Below, one piece after another: positions 44,951 to 49,465 of a stretch of DNA of 49,465 nt. How positions within the stretch are numbered: the first letter of the stretch is position 1; every line of letters begins with the position of its first letter. Source of the DNA: JBDSLU01 sp039916225 (GTDB taxonomy: Bacteria > Acidobacteriota > Vicinamibacteria > Vicinamibacterales > Vicinamibacteraceae); assembly GCA_039916225.1 (NCBI GenBank), contig JBDSLU010000403.1, forward strand, positions 1 through 49,465, given 5' to 3'. The notes beneath the pieces were generated by a model that worked only from the letters and a program-made list of their open reading frames with translations, ran no database searches and was not told the DNA's origin. The translations under genes and the position numbers were made by a program.

Positions 44951-47704
44951 TCATGGCAGTTTCTTCAATACTTCGCCGAGCTTCTTGATCTCTTCGCCGT
45001 AGAGCGCCCAGTTGCCGTCGCGCTGGGCGGCGAGGGCGCGCTCGTAGTGCGCGATCGCTTCGGCGGCGAGCGCCTTGCGCTCGGCCTCGCCGGCGACGCT
45101 GGGCCGCTCGACCGGGGCCGGCGACGCGGCGGACGTCGGCGCCGAGCCGGAGACCGGCACGGCGGACGCAGGCTCCGCCGCGTCGGCCCGCGTCGGCGAT
45201 GGACCAGCGCTGCCGGCTTTGCCGAACAGGCGATCGATGGCCGCGTCCAGCGTGTCCTCCATCACGATCTCGTTCTGGTGCGCGACGATGACGCGCTTCA
45301 GCTCCGGGATCGTTCCCCCTTCGGCTTTGAGGTAGAGCGCGCGGACGTAGAGCAGCGATTCCTCGATCGGGATCACCAGCAGCGTGCCCTGGATCACTTT
45401 CGAGCCCTGCTGGCTCCACAGCGTGATCTGGGGCGAGATGACCTGGTCCTGGTTGATGCGCGCGACCACCTGTCGCGGCCCGAAGATCAGCTTCTGCTTC
45501 GGGAAGGTGAACACGACCAGGTCGCCGTAGTGGTCGCCGTCAGTGCGCGACACCATCCACGCCGCCAGGTTGTCCTTCTGCCGCGGGGTGAACGGCAGCA
45601 TCTGGATGTACTCGGCCTGCTTCTCACCGGGCAGCCGCATCACCGCGTAGTACGGCTCCATGCGCTGCTCGCCACCGGCCGCGCCGATCGACGGCACCTC
45701 CCACTGGTCTTCCTTGTTGTAGAAGACATCGGGCCGATCCATGTGGTACGTCGAGAACATCGCCGCCTGGATCGCGAAGATGGTCTGCGGATACCGCATG
45801 CGCTGGCGCAGCCCGGCGGGCATCCGCTCGACCGGCGTGAGCAGGCCGGGGAAGGCCCGGCCCAGCGTCGCGGCGATCGGATCGCGCGGGTCGATCGCGT
45901 AGAAGGTGGTGGTGCCGTTGTAGGCGTCGATCACCACCTTGATGCTGTTGCGGATGTAGTTGATGTCGCCGGCGCGCTGCGCGTACGGGTAGCGATCGCT
46001 GGTCGTGTAGGCGTCCTGGATCCAGAACAGCCGGCCCTGATCGATCGCCAGATACGGATCGGCGTCGTATTCGAGGAACGGCGCGATCAGGCGCACACGG
46101 TCGGCGATGCGCCGGTGATAGAGGATCCGGCTCTCGCTCGTCAGCGCGTCCGAGAGCAGCGTCTTCATCGATCGGAAACGCAGCGCGAACAACAGCTTGC
46201 GCCCGAACGACCCGATGCTGACGCCGCCGGTTCCGGCGTACTCGGTGTAGACGTCGCCGTCCGCCTTCGGGTAGTGGAACTCGCGCGTCTTCGTCTTCAC
46301 GAAGACGTGATCGTTCGACAGCTCGCCGAAGTAGAGGCTCGGCTCGGTCACCGGCAGGTCGACGGTCGACTCGGGCGGCAGGTTGCGGATGAACAACGTC
46401 GGCAGGCCTTCGCGCGTGACCTGGTTCACCGGACCCAGCGTCAGGCCGTAGCCGTGCGTGAAGGTGAAGTGCTCGTTGATCCAGTTCCGGTTGGGCAGCG
46501 AATCGGAGTTCAGCTCGCGCGCCGACAGCATGATCTGCCGGTACTCGCCGTTGATCAGATAGCGGTCGTTGTCGACCGAGACGAAGTCGTAATAGGTCCG
46601 GATTTCCTGGATCTGGCTGAACGTGTCCTTGAGCGGCTGGTGATCCCAGAGCGGCACGTTGCGCAGCGTGACGGCGTTGGCGTCGATGTCGTGGCGGGTC
46701 AAGGCCGCGTCGCCGGAGAGGGCGCGCTCCTGGACACGCTCGAGCGCGAAGGCATCGCGGGTGGCGGCGATGTTGGCGACGATGTACGGCGCCTCGCGCG
46801 CCTGCTCGTTCGGACCGACCACGAACCGCTGCAGCGCCGCCGCGTAGATGGCGCCGCCCATCGACGCCAGGAGACACAGGCCGAAGGCCGTCGCGAGCGG
46901 CCAGATGCGCGCCTGCATCACCTGGTAGCCGGCGAGCAGGATGCCGATCGTGGCCACCGCCACCAGCACCCAGGCGGCCGGCATCCGGGCATGGACGTCG
47001 ACATAAGTCGCGCCGGTGATCAGGCCGGACGGCGCCGTCAGCATCTCGGGAATCGACAGCCATGCCGCGGCGGCGATGATGGCCAGCCAGCCGGCCGCTA
47101 GCACCGCCGCGTGCGTGGACGCCGGCGGCAGCAGCTGGAGCCCGCGACGCGAGCTGACGCGCAGGAAGCCGGCCCCGACGTAGACGAGGCCGACGCCCAC
47201 GGTCGTCAGCGCCAGGGTCAGCATCGCCAGGGAGTGCAGCCAGCGCCAGAACGGGAGCTGGAACACATAGAAGCCAACGTCGTAGCCGAGCACCGGATCG
47301 ACCTTGCCGAACGGTGTCGCGTGCCAGTAGACGAGCCACGTCTCCCACTGGGCCGCGGCGATCGAGGCCACCAGCACGGCGCCGCCGCCGGACACCAGCG
47401 TGACGATCGGCCTCAGGCGAACCGGATCGACGACGATCGCTCGCGGCCCCTCCGGGGTCACCATCACGATCTCGCGCCGCGTCAGCACGCGGAAGGCCAG
47501 CCGCAGGTTGACCAGCAGCACGCCGAAGGTGAGGCCGAACGTCACCAGCCACAGCATCGACTGGGTGGTCAGGCTGCGCGCGTAGACGGGCTGGAAGCCG
47601 ACTTCGGCGAACCACAGCCAATCGGCATAGAACTGCACCGCCGACGGCAGCAGGAACAGCATCGCGACGAGCAGGGCGAGCAGCGGGAGGCGGCGGGAAG
47701 TCAT
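44951..47704 (-). CDS. UPF0182 family membrane protein
   Basis: 917 residues. Seven or so TM segments in the first ~310 residues (LPLLALLVAMLFLLPSAVQF, LWLVTFGLTFGVLLVNLRLA, LASIAAAQWETWLVYW-like, WLHSLAMLTLALTTVGVGLV, AAVLAAGWLAIIAAAAWLSI, AWVLVAVATIGILLAGYQVM, LATAFGLCLLASMGGAIYAA). A large extracytoplasmic domain follows (~320-840) with family stretches VVGPNEQAREAPYIVANIAA, TRHDIDANAVTLRNVPLWD, RTYYDFVSVDNDRYLINGEY, NEHFTFTHGYGLTLGPVN and RILYHRRIADRVRLIAPFL. A Pro/Ala linker and a short TPR-like helix (ALAAEAIAHYERALAAQRDG) end it. COG1615 proteins have no assigned function. A TACAAT element with short spacing to the start lies about 30 bases upstream. Monocistronic. Confidence 0.92.
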   Translation of the reverse strand: MTSRRLPLLALLVAMLFLLPSAVQFYADWLWFAEVGFQPVYARSLTTQSMLWLVTFGLTFGVLLVNLRLAFRVLTRREIVMVTPEGPRAIVVDPVRLRPIVTLVSGGGAVLVASIAAAQWETWLVYWHATPFGKVDPVLGYDVGFYVFQLPFWRWLHSLAMLTLALTTVGVGLVYVGAGFLRVSSRRGLQLLPPASTHAAVLAAGWLAIIAAAAWLSIPEMLTAPSGLITGATYVDVHARMPAAWVLVAVATIGILLAGYQVMQARIWPLATAFGLCLLASMGGAIYAAALQRFVVGPNEQAREAPYIVANIAATRDAFALERVQERALSGDAALTRHDIDANAVTLRNVPLWDHQPLKDTFSQIQEIRTYYDFVSVDNDRYLINGEYRQIMLSARELNSDSLPNRNWINEHFTFTHGYGLTLGPVNQVTREGLPTLFIRNLPPESTVDLPVTEPSLYFGELSNDHVFVKTKTREFHYPKADGDVYTEYAGTGGVSIGSFGRKLLFALRFRSMKTLLSDALTSESRILYHRRIADRVRLIAPFLEYDADPYLAIDQGRLFWIQDAYTTSDRYPYAQRAGDINYIRNSIKVVIDAYNGTTTFYAIDPRDPIAATLGRAFPGLLTPVERMPAGLRQRMRYPQTIFAIQAAMFSTYHMDRPDVFYNKEDQWEVPSIGAAGGEQRMEPYYAVMRLPGEKQAEYIQMLPFTPRQKDNLAAWMVSRTDGDHYGDLVVFTFPKQKLIFGPRQVVARINQDQVISPQITLWSQQGSKVIQGTLLVIPIEESLLYVRALYLKAEGGTIPELKRVIVAHQNEIVMEDTLDAAIDRLFGKAGSAGPSPTRADAAEPASAVPVSGSAPTSAASPAPVERPSVAGEAERKALAAEAIAHYERALAAQRDGNWALYGEEIKKLGEVLKKLP

Positions 47705-47848
47705 GGTGGGGGGGACCGGGAGGGCCTGCTGGCGATTGTATGCGCGCCAGACTCCTTCCCGACGGCACGTCCGCCCGCCGGACGGTTCGCCTGTCGAGCA
47801 CGGCTCGAGGAGCGGGCTCGAGGCCTGGCCTCCCGTGGGCCGCCTGAT

Positions 47849-48382
47849 CTAGCCGGCCTGGTCGGCGAGTTCGCGGGTCATCGCCGCGAGCTTCACGACG
47901 GTGTTCAGGTTGCGGCTGGTGCCCACGTTCCAGAGCGGCACCTTCAGCTTCGACCGTCCCATGCCATTCGGATAGTGGACGAACAGCTCGCGGCCGCGGA
48001 CGGCCAGCTCCTCGCCGTCGGGTGCGACGACGCCGGCGAGGACGTTCTTTGGTGGCGGGTCGGGCAGGAAGAAGACGAGCAGGCGGTTCCCTGCGACGCC
48101 AGGGAAGGGATTCGCGTCGACGGTCGCGGCAAGTTCGGCCGCGGTCCGCATCAGCACCGGCACCGCGCGGCCCATGTGCTTCACCAGCGACCGCTCCAGG
48201 GCATCCCGGACCACGGCTTCCTTCTTCGCGCTCGTGAAGACGACGTTGCCGCTGGCGATGTAGGTCTTGACGCAGCCGAAGCCCTCGCGCTCGCAGAGCC
48301 GGGCGAGGTCGGTCATCACCAGCTTGACGCCGCCGACGTTGATGCCGCGCAGAAGCGCGGCGTAAGCGGTGGCCGCAGGCAT
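47849..48382 (-). CDS. DUF1697 protein
   Basis: 177 residues from the ATG at 48382; a longer in-frame start is rejected because an extended -10 element (TGC-TACACT) lies just upstream of 48382. DUF1697 pattern: AYAALLRGINVGGVKLVMTD, LARLCEREGFGCVKTYIASG, NVVFTSAKKEAVVRDALERS, VPVLMRTAAELAATVDANPF, LFVHYPNGMGRSKL and the closing TSRNLNTVVKLAAM. This family is widespread, cytoplasmic and of unknown function; the R-G-I-N-V-G-G and T-S-R-N-[LW]-N-T motifs are complete. No partner gene is close on the same strand except the secreted protein gene 33 bases upstream. Confidence 0.92.
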   Translation of the reverse strand: MPAATAYAALLRGINVGGVKLVMTDLARLCEREGFGCVKTYIASGNVVFTSAKKEAVVRDALERSLVKHMGRAVPVLMRTAAELAATVDANPFPGVAGNRLLVFFLPDPPPKNVLAGVVAPDGEELAVRGRELFVHYPNGMGRSKLKVPLWNVGTSRNLNTVVKLAAMTRELADQAG

Positions 48383-48389
48383 CGGCCGC

Positions 48390-48395
48390 AGTGTA
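48390..48395 (-). promoter_or_regulatory. Extended -10 element before the DUF1697 gene
   Basis: TGC-TACACT on the minus strand ends seven bases before the ATG at 48382, with no ribosome binding site, as expected for a leaderless or short-leader mRNA. Confidence 0.45.
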
Positions 48396-48414
48396 GCAGC
48401 GTCGCGCCGGCCAC

Positions 48415-49437
48415 TCAGGGCTTGGTCGGCCCGTCGTAGGTCACCTTCGTCTCGACCGACCACTTCTTGTAGTCCGTGTAGTCGGTGCGGACGTCGAAGG
48501 TGAACGGCCGGAACAGCAGGGTGCGGCCCTTGGCCGTGATGTGCGACGACGACGGCAGCCACGTCTCGTTGTTGACGCGCCGCCGCGCGAACTCGAGGCG
48601 CGCACCCTGGTGGACGCGGCCGACGACGCCGTAGCCGACCGAGATGTCGTCGAACGCCGTCAGATCGAGCCGGACGATGGCGCCGTCCGCCTCGGCGATC
48701 CAGAGCTTGCCGGCGAACTTCTTCATGTAGCCGCCCTCGCGCGTGCGCGGCGACGCGTTCTTGCGCGGCGCGACCCACAGGATCAGCGCCGGCTGGCCGT
48801 CGACGACGTCGCGGCCGATCGCCGTCGCCTCGAAGATCGCGAAGGCGTCGTTGGCGATCGCGTCGCGCTCGCGGCGCTCCTGCGCCTCCTTGGCCAGCCG
48901 CGCGTTGCGGACCGCCGGCGCCTCGGCCTTTTCGCGCTCGACTTCCGCCAGCAGGTTGCGACGGTGCTCGTCGTCGCGGCGGGCCAGATCGGCCGGCGGC
49001 AGCGGCGTGCCGTCGACGGCGATCAAGCGCTTGTAGGTGCGGCCCGGCTGGTTCGACGGGTAGACCTCGAAGGTGCGCAAGGGGCCGACCGTGATTCGAC
49101 CGAGCCCGGTGACCTTCACGTCACGCCGACGCTCGAGGTAGGTGTAGGCCTGCTGCAGGTCCTCGTCGAAGCGGATCGCGGCGCGCATCTTCCGGATGAA
49201 CGGATGCGAGAGCGGCAGCGGCGTGTGGAACGGCGGCGCGTCGGCCGACGCGGGAGCCTGGGGCGCCGGCGGAGAGGCGGGCGCCGCAACCGCCGGCGGC
49301 GTCTGTCTGGCCGCCTGCCTGGTCGGCTGCCCGGCCGCCTGGTGGGCCGTCTGGTCTGGCCGGGACGCACCGGTCACGCCCACAGCCGCGGCCAGGATCA
49401 CAGCCGGGACGATCGCCGCACGACGCCAGGGGCTCAT
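48415..49437 (-). CDS. Secreted protein with possible LolA/outer-membrane-lipoprotein-sorting-like fold
   Basis: 340 residues. Signal peptide SPWRRAAIVPAVILAAAVGV, then ~50 residues rich in Ala/Pro/Gln (TAHQAAGQPTRQAARQTPPA) acting as a linker. The folded part starts near FIRKMRAAIRFDEDLQQAYT. A helical, highly charged segment (~150-195: RDDEHRRNLLAEVEREKAEA) is inserted. The C-terminal half is beta-rich (GYMKKFAGKLWIAEADGAIV, RLDLTAFDDISVGYGVVGRV, LPSSSHITAKGRTLLF, KKWSVETKVTY), like the half-barrel of LolA/LppX-type lipid-binding proteins. That fold is a guess from the strand pattern; many Acidobacteriota carry similar secreted proteins with no assigned function. Confidence 0.7.
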   Translation of the reverse strand: MSPWRRAAIVPAVILAAAVGVTGASRPDQTAHQAAGQPTRQAARQTPPAVAAPASPPAPQAPASADAPPFHTPLPLSHPFIRKMRAAIRFDEDLQQAYTYLERRRDVKVTGLGRITVGPLRTFEVYPSNQPGRTYKRLIAVDGTPLPPADLARRDDEHRRNLLAEVEREKAEAPAVRNARLAKEAQERRERDAIANDAFAIFEATAIGRDVVDGQPALILWVAPRKNASPRTREGGYMKKFAGKLWIAEADGAIVRLDLTAFDDISVGYGVVGRVHQGARLEFARRRVNNETWLPSSSHITAKGRTLLFRPFTFDVRTDYTDYKKWSVETKVTYDGPTKP

Positions 49438-49465
49438 GAATCCATTGTGGCGCGCTGGCGGGCTC

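Noticed and set aside
45047..47101. Long plus-strand open frame (684 residues) opposite the UPF0182 gene
   Set aside because: Same reason: antisense to a well-recognised membrane protein, with biased composition and no ribosome binding site or motif.

Overview
The window is about 49.5 kb of GC-rich chromosomal DNA, densely coded on both strands, with no rRNA, tRNA, insertion sequence, integrase or phage gene that I can see. Gene content points to a soil or freshwater heterotroph of the Acidobacteriota, Vicinamibacteria-like (inference). The pointers are the secreted DUF1592/DUF1552 pair with haem-c motifs, BACON-repeat lipoproteins, many Ala/Pro-rich secreted proteins, GH3 and GH15 glycosidases, CBM9-like and LamG-like proteins, and hybrid kinases of the 'AHDFNNLL' type. 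Planctomycetota or another soil phylum cannot be excluded from sequence alone.

Layout. 1-5.4 kb: the start of an ArsR regulator whose operator covers its own start codon, a small membrane protein, a GIY-YIG-like protein, a ThuA-domain protein, a GDSL hydrolase, a two-TM protein, a CBM9-like secreted protein and an EF-P paralogue of the EfpL/YeiP type. 5.4-7.8 kb: a hybrid histidine kinase with a periplasmic ABC-substrate-binding-like sensor. 7.8-14.8 kb: a duplicated module. The complete copy is a sigma-54-type promoter, a BACON lipoprotein, an outer-membrane beta-barrel-like protein and a convergent membrane-anchored protein. The left copy keeps the same promoter 16-mer and the membrane-anchored gene, but only the C-terminal third of the barrel gene survives. 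14.8-18.2 kb: a large imperfect inverted repeat, then an operon vWA - PP2C phosphatase - YegI-like kinase, the TerY-P phosphorylation triad.

18.4-24.3 kb: the translationally coupled DUF1592 cytochrome-like / DUF1552 pair and a multicopper oxidase. 24.5-26 kb: a secreted arginine/aspartate heptad-repeat protein and an FG-GAP/VCBS protein carrying a one-base frameshift. 26-31 kb: two operons joined by 4-base start/stop overlaps, namely secreted LamG-like protein + LytS-type kinase + LytTR regulator, and BON lipoprotein + M48 metalloprotease. 31-39 kb: GH3 beta-glucosidase, a glycine-zipper envelope protein, a GNAT acetyltransferase, a DEAD-box helicase, a GH15 enzyme and a dihydrofolate-reductase-like protein. 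39-49.5 kb: an M28 peptidase with PDZ domain, an operon of a secreted VOC protein and two enolase-superfamily proteins, a UPF0182 membrane protein, a DUF1697 protein and a secreted protein of unknown role.

Taken together, the region is dominated by extracytoplasmic functions: glycan and organic-acid breakdown, envelope proteolysis and signalling. Genes fall into small modules with ATGA or GTGA overlaps. Several genes lack a Shine-Dalgarno sequence and have a -10-like hexamer 7-14 bases before the start codon, which suggests short-leader or leaderless mRNAs. The points most worth pursuing are the duplicated sigma-54 module and its position next to the TerY-P triad.
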